This document shows, in pieces, positions 1 through 9,943 of a stretch of 47,936 nucleotides of DNA (positions are counted from its first letter, which is position 1; each line of letters begins with the position of its first letter). The notes beneath the pieces are model-generated. The model saw only the letters and a list, made by a program, of their open reading frames with translations. It searched no databases and was not told the DNA's origin. Both the position numbers and the translations under genes were made by a program. The stretch comes from Kitasatospora sp. MAA19 (GTDB taxonomy: Bacteria; Actinomycetota; Actinomycetes; Streptomycetales; Streptomycetaceae). Location of the stretch: NCBI RefSeq assembly GCF_029894125.1, contig NZ_JARXYZ010000051.1:1-47936 (forward strand), given 5' to 3'.

Positions 1-9
1 CAGCCGGAC

Positions 10-35
10 GGGCGTAGACCATCCGGCCTACGCCC
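10..35. other. Hairpin-forming inverted repeat at the window edge
   Basis: GGGCGTAG at 10-17 is matched by CTACGCCC at 28-35, a perfect 8-bp stem with a 10-nt loop. It lies about 90 bp beyond the stop codon of the leftward gene ending at 123, so it may be that gene's terminator, but no clear U-tract follows. Nothing else is recognisable in 1-122. Confidence 0.4.
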
Positions 36-122
36 ACCAGGAAGATCAACAGCTAGGCCAACCGGGTGCCGTACACCTAGATCGTGATAGTCCCGATGGC
101 GCGGGTCTGGTGAGCGTGGGGC

Positions 123-2012
<1,890 letters not shown>

Positions 2013-2205
2013 AGAGGCGATGGTAACGGCCTCGGCGCGCCGATGGCCCGGATCGCCCGGACCCGCCCCTGCCCCCGCTCCACCCGCTCCTCCTCACCGG
2101 ACGCCCCGTCAGCCCGGCCCCGAATCTACGCGACCTCCGTCGGGCGCATCGCGCCAGGTCAGGGCCGTGGTGGTGAGCTCCGGGACGGAACGCCGAAAAG
2201 CGCCG

Positions 2206-3138
2206 TCAGCCGCCCGCCGCCGCCCCGACCCCGCGCACGGCCCCGGACCCGACCTCGGCCCCGACCCCCTGCGCCGCCCCCACCGCCGCCAGCAGCCCGC
2301 CGACCGCCGGCGACCACGGCCGGCTGGTCGGCCCGGTGAGCGTGAGCGTGCGGTGGACGGCGGGCCGGATCGGGACGAGGACGCAGTCGGCCGGGACCAT
2401 GGTCAGCGCCAGCGCGGGCATCACCGAGACCCCGACGCCCGCGTGCACCATCCCGATGAGCGTGTTGAGGTCGCGGATGCGGTGCCGGGGCGTGAAGCGG
2501 GTGCCGGCCCGGCGGTAGGCCTCGCGGATGTGGCGTTCGCAGCCGCCCTCGGAGAGCAGGAAGTCGTCGTCCTCCAGCTCGGCGACGTGGATGGTCTCCT
2601 GCCCGGCGAGCGGGTGGTCGCGGCGCAGCAGCGCGTGCATGGAGTCGGCGCCGAGCGCGACCGCCCCGGGCGGGAGCGGGCCCGCGTCGACCAGGACTGC
2701 GGCGTCGACGGTGCCCGCCTCCAGCCAGGCGGTCAGTTCGGCGTCCTCGCCCTCGAAGACCCGGACGGTGACCTGCGGGTAGGCGTCCTTCCAGTCCCGG
2801 AGCAGCCCGGGCAGCAGTGCCTGGCACACGGTGGTCGGCGCGGCGAGCCGGACGGTGCCGGTGGGGCCGCCGGAGTGCCGGGTGGCGATGGTGCGTACGG
2901 CGGCGGCGGAGGCGACGGCGGTGCGGGCGTGCGGGAGGATCTGCTCGCCCAGCGGGGTGGGCCGGGCCGGGTTGCCGCGCAGCAGGACGGGCGCGCCGAG
3001 GACGCGCTCCAGCGCGGCGACGGCGTGCGAGACGGCGGACTGGCTGATGCCCAGGTCGTCGGCGGCCGCGCCGAACCCGCCGGCGTCGGCGACCGCGACC
3101 AGGGCCCTCAGCTGGGCCAGGTTGACCTCCGAGGCCAT
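2206..3138 (-). CDS. LysR-family transcriptional regulator
   Basis: 310-residue protein of normal LysR length. The N-terminal winged HTH is clear (MASEVNLAQLRALVAVADAG... LGISQSAVSHAVAALERVLG, residues ~1-60), followed by a LysR substrate-binding domain (GTVRLAAPTTVCQALLPGLL; HAGVGVSVMPALALTMV). GAGGAA five nt before the ATG supports the start. It is divergent from the EamA-type exporter at 3331, and by family precedent it probably regulates that gene and itself from the shared 192-bp region. The co-inducer cannot be told. The C-terminus is low-complexity Gly/Ala/Val. Confidence 0.92.
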   Translation of the reverse strand: MASEVNLAQLRALVAVADAGGFGAAADDLGISQSAVSHAVAALERVLGAPVLLRGNPARPTPLGEQILPHARTAVASAAAVRTIATRHSGGPTGTVRLAAPTTVCQALLPGLLRDWKDAYPQVTVRVFEGEDAELTAWLEAGTVDAAVLVDAGPLPPGAVALGADSMHALLRRDHPLAGQETIHVAELEDDDFLLSEGGCERHIREAYRRAGTRFTPRHRIRDLNTLIGMVHAGVGVSVMPALALTMVPADCVLVPIRPAVHRTLTLTGPTSRPWSPAVGGLLAAVGAAQGVGAEVGSGAVRGVGAAAGG

Positions 3139-3207
3139 GAGACTTCCTCATCCTTCCGGCACTGCCACTTGTTGGACTCATGGTCCGCCGCCGGGCCAGA
3201 CTCTGTC

Positions 3208-3249
3208 CAGACGACACAGACGACACAGACGACACAGACGACACAGACG
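3208..3249. repeat. 9-bp tandem repeat in the LysR/EamA divergent promoter region
   Basis: About 4.6 copies of the unit ACGACACAG run from 3208 to 3249, between the two divergent starts. The unit is lower in GC than its surroundings. It could be a set of regulator half-sites or a simple sequence repeat; no T-N11-A LysR box is obvious inside it. Confidence 0.8.
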
Positions 3250-3330
3250 GAACGGACCGGGCGCACGCCTGGAACAGCCCCGGAACGGTACGGAACGGGA
3301 CGGGGCGGGACGAACGGGGAGGTGGTCGGG

Positions 3331-4272
3331 GTGCGGCGCTGGTTGCCGGGCTTCGTGGCGTTGTCGGCGATCTGGGGCGCGAGCTTCGCGCTGATCAAGG
3401 TGGCGGTGGAGGCGGGGGTGCCGCCGCTCTGGGTGGCGCTCTGGCGCTGCGTCCTCGGGGCGGTCACGCTGTGGACGATCCTCGTCCTGCGTGGCGAGCG
3501 CGCTCCCCGCGACCGCGCGCTCTGGGGGCACTCGGCGGTGCTGGCGGTGCTCCTCAACACCGTGCCGTTCACCCTGTTCTCGTTCGGTGAGACCCGGGTC
3601 AGCTCCGTCCTCGCCGGGGTGATGAACGCGACCACCCCGCTGTTCACCCTGCTGTTCGCCGTCCTCACCGTCCCCGCGGAGCGCCGCCCGGGCGCGCGCC
3701 GGCTCTCCGGACTCGCCCTCGGCTTCGTCGGCGTGCTCACCGTCCTCGGGGTCTGGCGCGGCATCGGCTCCGGCGAGGCCGCCGGCGGCCTCGCCTGTCT
3801 GGTTGCCGCCTGCTGCTACGGCGCGGGCTTCGCCTACCTGCGCCGCTTCCTCTCCGGCCGGCCGGAGTCGGTGGTCACCCTCTCCGCCGTCCAGATCGCC
3901 TGCGCCACGGTCGAGTTGGCCTTCATCGCGCCGTTCGCCGCGGGCGCCCCGCACTGGCCGGGCGCGGGCGCGGCCGGCGCCCTGCTGGTGCTGGGCGCGG
4001 TCGGCACCGGCCTCGCGTACCTGCTCAACCTCGGCCTGGTCCGCACGGCCGGCACCGCGGTGGCCTCCGCCGTCACCTATGTCATGCCGCTGTGGTCCAC
4101 CGCCCTCGGTGCGGCCTTCCTCGCCGAACCGGTCGGCTGGAACGCCCTGGTGGGCGGAGTGCTGGTGATCGCCGCCGTCGTCCTGACCCGCCCCCGCCCC
4201 GGACCCCGCCCGGCGGTCGCTGCCGCCAGTACCGCCGCTGCCGTTCCGAGGCCTGGTCAGACGGTTCGTTAG
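3331..4272 (+). CDS. EamA-domain (DMT superfamily) permease
   Basis: 313-residue, ten-segment drug/metabolite transporter. It opens with RRWLPGFVALSAIWGASFAL and contains two EamA repeats (residues ~5-135 and ~150-290), including GETRVSSVLAGVMNATTPLF and VASAVTYVMPLWSTALGAAF, both typical of the family. GTG 3331 is chosen because GGGGAGG lies 8 nt upstream; the in-frame GTG at 3322 overlaps that site. It is divergent from a LysR regulator and only 9 nt from the histidine kinase gene, so the two may be cotranscribed. Role: export or exchange of a small metabolite across the cytoplasmic membrane; substrate unknown. Confidence 0.92.
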   Translation: MRRWLPGFVALSAIWGASFALIKVAVEAGVPPLWVALWRCVLGAVTLWTILVLRGERAPRDRALWGHSAVLAVLLNTVPFTLFSFGETRVSSVLAGVMNATTPLFTLLFAVLTVPAERRPGARRLSGLALGFVGVLTVLGVWRGIGSGEAAGGLACLVAACCYGAGFAYLRRFLSGRPESVVTLSAVQIACATVELAFIAPFAAGAPHWPGAGAAGALLVLGAVGTGLAYLLNLGLVRTAGTAVASAVTYVMPLWSTALGAAFLAEPVGWNALVGGVLVIAAVVLTRPRPGPRPAVAAASTAAAVPRPGQTVR

Positions 4273-4281
4273 AGTGACCGG

Positions 4282-5646
4282 GTGAACGAGGAGGAGCAGC
4301 CGCCGGTGGCCGTCTGGGCCGCGCTGCGCGCCCACCCGCTGCGCTTCCCGTTCACCCGGTGGGTGCCGCGCTGCTGGGCGTACCTGCTCGGCGGCGCGCT
4401 GCTCGGACCGCTGCTGCTGGTCGTCCTGGCGGCGCTGCTGGCGGTCGGCCTGGGGCTGTCCGTGGTCGGCGTCGGACTGCTGGTCCTCCTCGCCCTGGCC
4501 CTCGCGGGCGTCCCGGTGGCCGCCGTCGAACGGCGGCGGCTGCGGCTGGTCGAACCGGTGCCGGTCCCCGACCCGCACCGCCCGCTGCCCGGAGCCGGCC
4601 GCCGCGCCCGGCTGCGGACCCGCCTGCGCGAGCGCGCCACCTGGCGCGAACTCGCCCACACCGCGCTCACCGCGACCGTCCTCGCCGCCGCCGCGCTCGG
4701 CTTCACCGCCGTGCTGCTGTTCGCCGGCGCCCTGGTCGTCTCCCCGGCGATCGTCTGGGCGCTCGCCCCCGAGACCGTCATGATCATTCCCGGGCGGGTG
4801 GTGTCCGGGCCGCTCGCCGCACTGCCGTTCACCGCCGCCGGGCTGGCCGGACTGCTCCTCTGCGCCTACTCCGGTGCCCTGCTGACCACCGCCCACGTGG
4901 CACTCGCCCGGCTCCTGCTCGGGCCCCGCGACGAGGACCCCGGCCGGCAGGTCCTCGAACTCACCCGCTCCCGGGCCCGGCTGGCCGACGCCTTCGAGGC
5001 CGAACGCCGCCGCATCGAACGCGACCTGCACGACGGCGCCCAACAGCAGCTCGTCGCGCTCAGCATGACCCTCGGCCTCGCCGACCACGCGCTGCGCGGC
5101 CGCCTGCGCGAAGCCGACCCGGCCGATCCCTCCGTCGACCCGGCTGCCGATGCGGCTGCCGACCCGGCCGTGGCCCAGGCCGCGGCGCTGGTCGCCCGGG
5201 CCCGGGGCGAGGCCCGGCAGGCCCTGGAGCAACTGCGCGGCCTGGTCCGGGGCATCCACCCCCAGGTCCTCACCGACCACGGCCTCGCCGCCGCCGTCGC
5301 CGAGGTCGCGCTGCGCCACCCCATCCCGGTCGAGGCCGACCTCGACCTCCCGGGCCGGCTGCCCGCGCCGGTCGAGACGACCGCCTACTTCACCGTCACC
5401 GAGGCGCTCACCAACGCCGCCAAGCACAGCGGCGCCACCGCGATCACCGTCCGCGGGAGCGTCGCCGACGGCCGCCTGGTGCTCCAGGTGACCGACGACG
5501 GCCACGGCGGGGCCGACCCGGCCGCCGGGGCCGGACTGCGGGGACTCGCCGACCGGGTGGCACTCCTGAAAGGACGGCTGATGGTGACGAGCCCGACGGG
5601 CGGCCCGACCACACTGCGGCTGGAGGTCCCGTGCTCCGGGTCGTGA
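4282..5646 (+). CDS. Membrane sensor histidine kinase (NarL/DesK type)
   Basis: 454 residues. The first ~210 carry two pairs of hydrophobic segments (about 35-75 and 125-210), as in the 'putative sensor' kinases of actinobacteria. The HisKA_3 dimerisation motif follows with phospho-acceptor H250 in IERDLHDGAQQQLVAL, then a HATPase_c domain (TEALTNAAKHSGAT N-box; VTDDGHGG; GLRGLADRVALLKG). The GTG at 4282 follows the EamA stop by 9 nt, and the 3' end overlaps the response regulator by 16 nt, so kinase and regulator are almost certainly co-expressed and cognate. The signal is unknown. Confidence 0.94.
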   Translation: MNEEEQPPVAVWAALRAHPLRFPFTRWVPRCWAYLLGGALLGPLLLVVLAALLAVGLGLSVVGVGLLVLLALALAGVPVAAVERRRLRLVEPVPVPDPHRPLPGAGRRARLRTRLRERATWRELAHTALTATVLAAAALGFTAVLLFAGALVVSPAIVWALAPETVMIIPGRVVSGPLAALPFTAAGLAGLLLCAYSGALLTTAHVALARLLLGPRDEDPGRQVLELTRSRARLADAFEAERRRIERDLHDGAQQQLVALSMTLGLADHALRGRLREADPADPSVDPAADAAADPAVAQAAALVARARGEARQALEQLRGLVRGIHPQVLTDHGLAAAVAEVALRHPIPVEADLDLPGRLPAPVETTAYFTVTEALTNAAKHSGATAITVRGSVADGRLVLQVTDDGHGGADPAAGAGLRGLADRVALLKGRLMVTSPTGGPTTLRLEVPCSGS

Positions 5647-6287
5647 TCGCCGAGGACGCCGTCCTGCTGCGTGCCGGACTCGTCGAGCTGCTCACCCTCG
5701 GCGGCCACCGGGTGACCGCCGCCGTCGGCGACGCCCGCGCCCTCGCCGCCGCCGTCGACGCGGAACGGCCCGACGCCGTCATCACGGACGTCCGGATGCC
5801 GCCCGACTTCTCCGACGAGGGCCTGCGCGCCGCCCTCGACCTGCGTGAACGCCACCCCGGCCTGCCCGTCCTGGTGCTCTCCCAGTACGTCGCCACCCCG
5901 TACGCCACCCGCCTGCTCGCCGCCGCCGGCGCCCAGCCCGCCGGCCTCGGCTACCTCCTGAAGGACCGGGTCGGCGAGGTCGCCGACTTCCTCGACGCCC
6001 TGCGCAGGGTCGCCGCCGGCGAGACCGTCATCGACCCCGACGTGGTCCGCGTCCTGATGCGCCGGCAGTCCGCCGACCGCCCGCTCACCCGCCTCACCCC
6101 CCGCGAACGCGAAGTCCTGACCCTCATGGCCGAAGGCCTCAACAACCAGGCCGTCGCCGCCCGGCTCACCATCACCGAGGCCTCGGTGGTCAAGCACTGC
6201 GGCAACATCTTCATGAAGCTCGACCTCGACCCCACCGAGGGCAACCGCCGCGTCCTCGCCGTCCTCGCCCACCTCCGCGGCGAGTAG
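5631..6287 (+). CDS. LuxR/NarL-family response regulator
   Basis: 218 residues. The N-terminal receiver domain has the phospho-acceptor D53 in DAVITDVRMPP and the conserved Lys in GYLLKDRV. The C-terminal LuxR-type HTH reads LTPREREVLTLMAEGLNNQA...ASVVKHCGNIFMKL. GTG 5631 gives the expected start (LRVVIAEDAVLLRAGL) and has GGAGG four nt upstream. It overlaps the kinase gene by 16 nt. The target is not evident; the nearby ABC operon at 11.8 kb and the upstream EamA gene are candidates only. The ORF of the convergent gene runs antisense through the distal half of this CDS. Confidence 0.94.
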   Translation: MLRVVIAEDAVLLRAGLVELLTLGGHRVTAAVGDARALAAAVDAERPDAVITDVRMPPDFSDEGLRAALDLRERHPGLPVLVLSQYVATPYATRLLAAAGAQPAGLGYLLKDRVGEVADFLDALRRVAAGETVIDPDVVRVLMRRQSADRPLTRLTPREREVLTLMAEGLNNQAVAARLTITEASVVKHCGNIFMKLDLDPTEGNRRVLAVLAHLRGE

Positions 6288-7042
6288 GGCGCGTGCGCCG
6301 CCCGCCGGTCGTCCCGCCGGGCGTGGTCGGCGAACTGGGCGAACAGGTCGGCGGCGCGCCGGGCGTCGTCGTCCGGGTCGGTGCCCAGGTTGCGCCCGAC
6401 GTCGTCCCGCAGCACCTGCCAGACCCCGCGGTGCTCCCAGCCGACGATGCCGAGGCCGTCGAGGAGTTCACCGAGGAGGTACAGGGAGAACCGCCACTCC
6501 GCGACCGTCTCCGGTCGGCCCGGCGCGGCGAGGGCGTCGTGGTGATCGAGCCAGGCCAGGGAGTCGACGGTGAACAGGTCGTGGACGTGTCGCATCGACC
6601 GCGGGCCGCCGAAGAGATAGGTCTCCGGCTCGTACCTTCCGCACCGCGGCGGCCGCGACCGTCCGTCCACCTCGCGGAAACGGCGCACGAGTTCCTCGCG
6701 CAGTTCCTCGGTGTCCGAACGGCCGGCCTCGAACCGTACCCGCAGTCCTGGCGGTTTGTGCATGAAGAAGAAGGAGCGGGCCGAGCCGTCGGCGATCAGG
6801 TCGCGGGCCGTGTCCGCGACGGCGCGGTAGGTCCGGTGCCAAGTGGCCGGTCCCGGCGTGAGGTTGATCTGGACCCAGCCGTCCTCCGGCCTGTCGTCGC
6901 GCAGCGCGGACAGCCCGGCGGTCAGGAAGGTGCGGCGCGCGGCCTCGTATTCGGGGCCCGCGGAATCGACCGGTACCGTTCCCCGCGGAAGGCCGCGAAC
7001 GTCCTGGAGGCAGTCGGCCAGCAATCGTTCGACGTCCAGCAT
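5951..7042 (-). CDS. Lantibiotic-dehydratase C-terminal / thiopeptide-type biosynthesis domain protein, abnormal 3' end
   Basis: Residues ~1-250 resemble the SpaB_C/thiopeptide-type domain: DGWVQINLTPGPATWHRTY, SFFFMHKPPGLRVRFEAG, GRYEPETYLFGGPRSMRHV, FTVDSLAWLDHHD and RFSLYLLGELLDGLG. In RiPP pathways this fold performs glutamate elimination (LanB) or aza-cycloaddition (thiopeptides). ATG 7042 has a strong GAGGAGG 8 nt upstream; an in-frame ATG at 7126 lacks one. No dehydratase N-terminal domain, cyclase or clear precursor is adjacent. The homologous part ends near 6290, but no in-frame stop occurs until 5951, so the last ~110 codons are antisense to the response regulator and are not believable protein. 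The native C-terminus was probably lost by a frameshift, stop loss or truncation. Confidence 0.6.
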   Translation of the reverse strand: MLDVERLLADCLQDVRGLPRGTVPVDSAGPEYEAARRTFLTAGLSALRDDRPEDGWVQINLTPGPATWHRTYRAVADTARDLIADGSARSFFFMHKPPGLRVRFEAGRSDTEELREELVRRFREVDGRSRPPRCGRYEPETYLFGGPRSMRHVHDLFTVDSLAWLDHHDALAAPGRPETVAEWRFSLYLLGELLDGLGIVGWEHRGVWQVLRDDVGRNLGTDPDDDARRAADLFAQFADHARRDDRRAAHAPYSPRRWARTARTRRLPSVGSRSSFMKMLPQCLTTEASVMVSRAATAWLLRPSAMRVRTSRSRGVRRVSGRSADCRRIRTRTTSGSMTVSPAATLRRASRKSATSPTRSFRR

Positions 7043-7126
7043 CGTGCCCACCTCCTCGTGATTTCCGCTGTACTCCTCGGGTTTCCGTGATCCGGTCGGA
7101 TTGAAAACCGGAAGGCAAATATTCAT

Positions 7127-7327
7127 ATGATGAAAAAGGGTTGCGCCCCTTGCGCGTTCGGGATTTCGTGCGCTGGCGGCGCACCTGGCGGGCGCACGCG
7201 GTCGGCGGGGCGGCATCGCCGTTTCGCGGCCCTGCCCATCGCTTTCACTCCCCGGAGGAGAGGTCGTCCGCGGGCCGGTGGGGGATGGACCTCGGGTTCG
7301 AACTCCCCTCGGGTGAAGCCTGGTTGA
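7127..7327 (+). CDS. Possible small Cys-containing ORF
   Basis: 66 codons starting with two consecutive ATGs, in a locally AT-rich patch, divergent from the dehydratase-like gene. GGAAGG lies 11 nt before the first ATG. The N-terminus reads MMKKGCAPCAFGISCAGG, three Cys within 11 residues, followed by an Arg/Gly-rich tail of the type found in spurious high-GC ORFs. It is listed because a RiPP-type enzyme lies next to it, but the Cys cluster is at the N-terminus, not where a core peptide would be expected. Likely spurious. Confidence 0.15.
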   Translation: MMKKGCAPCAFGISCAGGAPGGRTRSAGRHRRFAALPIAFTPRRRGRPRAGGGWTSGSNSPRVKPG

Positions 7328-7342
7328 CAGCATCGGGGGGTG

Positions 7343-8538
7343 TCAGGAGGGCTCGGCGAGGGCGTCGGGAACGGGGCGGGCGGGAACGGGGCGGGCGGGA
7401 ACCGGGTGGGCGGGAACTGGGTGGGCGGGGTCGAGGAGGTGGGCGAGACGGTGGGCGGAGGCGTCCCAGGTCCAGTGGGTGGTGGCCCAGTGGCGGCCGG
7501 CGGCGCCCATGCGGGCGCGGTCGGCCGCCGGGGCGAGGAGGAGGCGGGTGAGGGCGGCGGCCACGCCGGCGGGGTCGCGGCCGTTGACGACGGTGCCGGT
7601 GACGCCGTCGAGGACGGTGTCGGGGCGCCACCGGAGCGGCCGGCGACGACCGGGAGTCCGGCGGCGGCCGCTTCGAGGTAGACGATGCCGAGGCCTTCGG
7701 CTTCGAGGCCGGCGCGGCGGGTGCGACAGGGCATGGCGAAGACGTCGGCAGCGGCGTAATGGGCCGCGGTGGCCGCGTGGTCGAGGCCGCCGGTGAATTC
7801 GACGGTGCCCGGTTCGGTGCACCGGTGGGCGAGGGCGCGCAGGCGGTCCTCGTCCGGGCCCTGGCCGACGAGCACGAGGGTGGCGCCGGGGACGGCCCGG
7901 CGGATCGCGGGCAGGACGCGGATCAGCACGTCCTGCCCCTTGCGCGGGACGAGACGGGCCACGCAGAGGATCACCGGCCCGGACCGGGCCCGGCGCGCGC
8001 CGTCCTCGGCGGGCCGGAAGCGGTCCGGGTCCACGCCCGGCACCAGGCGCGCCAGCCGGGCGTCCGGGCCGAGGGCGGGGGTGATCCGGGCACGGGTGTA
8101 CTCGCCGAGGTAGGTGACGACGTCGACGCTGCGGCCGATCCGGCGCAGCAGACGGCGGGCGCCGGGGGTGCGGGCCCACCAGATCTCGTGGCCGTGGGTG
8201 GTGGCGACGGTGCGGCGGATGCCGTCGGCCTGGCGGAGCAGGCCGGGGGTCATCGCGGCGAGCGGGGCGGCGGCGCCGAACCAGACCCGGTCGCAGCCGT
8301 GGGCACGGGCGATCTCGGCGGCGCGGCGGGTGGCCCGGGTGGTGGGCAGCAGGGTGCGGGCCTGGTCGCGGATCACCGGGAAGGGGAGAGCGGCGTCGTG
8401 GCGGTCCGCGCCCGGTTCGGCGGAGGTGTAGACCACGACGTCGGAGCCGGGCAGGCGGGTGGCCAGGGCGTGGACGAAGGTTTCGATGCCGCCCTGGCGG
8501 GGCGGGAAGTCGTTGGTGACGATGAGTGTGGTGCCCAT
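7343..8538 (-). pseudogene. GT4 (PimB-like) glycosyltransferase with a frameshift
   Basis: Starts at ATG 8538 as MGTTLIVTNDFPPRQGGIET, the typical N-terminus of phosphatidylinositol mannosyltransferase/PimB-type GT4 enzymes. It continues through LVPGVDPDRFRP, ILCVARLVPRKGQDVLI, LVGQGPDEDRL and the EAEGLGIVYLEAAAAGLPVV nucleotide-sugar motif. After VVAGRSGGAP the family sequence (DTVLDGVTGTVVNGRDP...) resumes in another frame and runs to the stop at 7343. A single base is missing at about 7622-7632, most simply in the G run at 7622-7625. Either a real mutation (the GT would lose its last ~95 residues) or a sequencing error in a homopolymer. The C-terminus is a 5-residue repeat (PVPA(H/R)). It lies downstream of a GT87-like membrane enzyme. 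Confidence 0.85.
7367..7426. repeat. 15-bp tandem repeat encoding PVPA(H/R) pentapeptides
   Basis: About four copies of a 15-bp unit (GGGCGGGAACSGGG type) encode the C-terminal tail HPVPA-HPVPA-RPVPA-RPVPD of the GT4 protein. Because the unit is a multiple of three, copy changes would only lengthen or shorten the tail. Confidence 0.8.
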
Positions 8539-9770
8539 GGGCGGCTGAGACCTCGGTTCGGGTTCGGGTTCGGGTTCGGCGTCGGCGTCGGGTTCGGCGT
8601 CGGAGGGAGGAGCAGCGGGAGCCGGGGGAGCAGAACGAGGACGAGCGGCAGCGCGAGGTAGCCGAACCGCCCGGCGGGGGCGAGCAGGAAGGCCAGGGCG
8701 AGCCCGAGGGCGAGCCGGTCGGCGGCGGCCGCCGCGTGCCGGGGCGGGTGGGTGAGCAGGGAGGCCGCGAGGGCGAGGGCGGCGAGCAGCAGCAGGCCGA
8801 CGGCGGCGTACCAGCCGGGCGGGCCGAGGTCGGCGAGCAGCCGTCCGGGCAGGGGGCTGGCGGCGGGAGTGGGCAGGTCGCCGCGCCCGGTGGGGAAGGC
8901 GAAGACCTGCTGGAGCATCGGCCGGGGCGAGCGCACCGCGCCGGGCAGGATCAGCAGGGCCGTGCCGCCGACCGCGACGGCGGCGGCACGCAGGGCGGGG
9001 CGCCGTCCGGCGGTGGCGGCCAGCAGGGCGGTGACCACGGCGACGGCCGGCCAGGCCGTCCACTTGAGGGAACAGGCGGCGGCGAGGGCCAGCCCGGCGG
9101 TGACGGGCCGTTGCCGGGCGGCGAGGGTGAGGGCGAGCCAGCAGAGGCCGGTCATCGGCAGGTCGACGCCGCTGACACAGAGCGGCAGCGCGACCACCGG
9201 TGAGGCGGCCAGCGCGGCCAGGGCGGTCCGGCGCCCGGCGGGTGCGGAGCGCAGCAGGCAGGCCAGGAACACGGCCGCGCACCAGAGCCGCGCGTCGCCC
9301 ACCAGCCGGGCCGGGGCCGCGGGAAGGCCGCCGGACCAGGCCGCCGGCAGGCCGTCCAGCAGGGCCCGGGGCAGTCCGAGGAGCGCCATCCCCGGCAGGT
9401 ACGGCGTGTATTCGGCGACCGTCCGCGGTTCGGCGAGGTACGGCGTGCCGGTGTGCAGCAGCAGTGCCCCGGAGCGTTCGATCACCCCGACCTCGCTCTG
9501 TCCCCGGCCGGTCAGGACCAGTGCGACCAGGGGCACGGCGACCGCCCCGGCGAGGGCGAGGGCGACGGACAGCCGCCGGCCCCGGCGCGGCGGCAGGAGG
9601 GCGGCGAGCGCCGCCAGCAGGTAGCCGACGGCGGCGCAGCCGCCCCAGGCGCGGTGCGGGCCGAGGTCGGAGAGGAGCGGGAACGCCCCGGCCCAGCCGG
9701 CTGCGAGGAGCCATCCGCCGCACCACGCCCGTGCCTGCCGTCTGCCGTGAAGGTCTTGCCGATTCGTCAC
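8373..9770 (-). CDS. GT87-like (DUF2029) integral membrane mannosyltransferase
   Basis: 465-codon ORF from GTG 9770, hydrophobic throughout with about 9-10 predicted membrane segments. Landmarks are GTPYLAEPRTVAEYTPYLPG, SGVDLPMTGLCWLALTLAAR and AAACSLKWTAWPAVAVVTAL, typical of polyprenol-phosphate-mannose-dependent GT87 enzymes of actinobacteria. These act on the outer face of the membrane in glycolipid or glycoprotein synthesis. The C-terminus becomes a low-complexity TPNPNPNPN tail encoded by a GGTTCG hexamer repeat (8555-8578), then overlaps the downstream GT4 gene by 166 nt in a different frame; the last ~55 residues are doubtful. Confidence 0.75.
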   Translation of the reverse strand: MTNRQDLHGRRQARAWCGGWLLAAGWAGAFPLLSDLGPHRAWGGCAAVGYLLAALAALLPPRRGRRLSVALALAGAVAVPLVALVLTGRGQSEVGVIERSGALLLHTGTPYLAEPRTVAEYTPYLPGMALLGLPRALLDGLPAAWSGGLPAAPARLVGDARLWCAAVFLACLLRSAPAGRRTALAALAASPVVALPLCVSGVDLPMTGLCWLALTLAARQRPVTAGLALAAACSLKWTAWPAVAVVTALLAATAGRRPALRAAAVAVGGTALLILPGAVRSPRPMLQQVFAFPTGRGDLPTPAASPLPGRLLADLGPPGWYAAVGLLLLAALALAASLLTHPPRHAAAAADRLALGLALAFLLAPAGRFGYLALPLVLVLLPRLPLLLPPTPNPTPTPNPNPNPNRGLSRPWAPHSSSPTTSRPARAASKPSSTPWPPACPAPTSWSTPPPNRARTATTPLSPSR

Positions 9771-9930
9771 CCCTTCATTGCATCGCCGCAGGTCAGTGTG
9801 GTCATCACGGTCAGGTCGAGTCCTCTGGTCGGGTTTCCCCTACCTCCGGTCCGAGCCACGGCGCGGCGGGATTCGCATCCGATCTGACGTTCGGTGTTCG
9901 ATGGATTACGGAAAGTGCCCGCAGCCCCGC

Positions 9931-9936
9931 TATCGT
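9931..9936 (+). promoter_or_regulatory. Likely -10 box of a leaderless transcript
   Basis: TATCGT at 9931-9936 ends 7 nt before the GTG at 9944, the spacing at which transcription would begin at or next to the start codon. There is no Shine-Dalgarno in this stretch, so the GNAT gene is probably leaderless. Confidence 0.4.
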
Positions 9937-9943
9937 GGCGCGC

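Noticed and set aside
6293..7090. 265-codon plus-strand ORF opposite the SpaB_C-like gene
   Set aside because: It is antisense to recognisable conserved protein and has the Gly/Val/Arg-rich composition of a high-GC shadow.
8539..8620. Frameshift at the GGTTCG repeat fusing GT87 to GT4
   Set aside because: Hexamer changes keep the frame, and GT4 has its own good N-terminus at 8538, so a fusion is not needed.
7759..8661. 300-codon plus-strand ORF
   Set aside because: Antisense to the GT4 gene; composition is typical of shadow frames.
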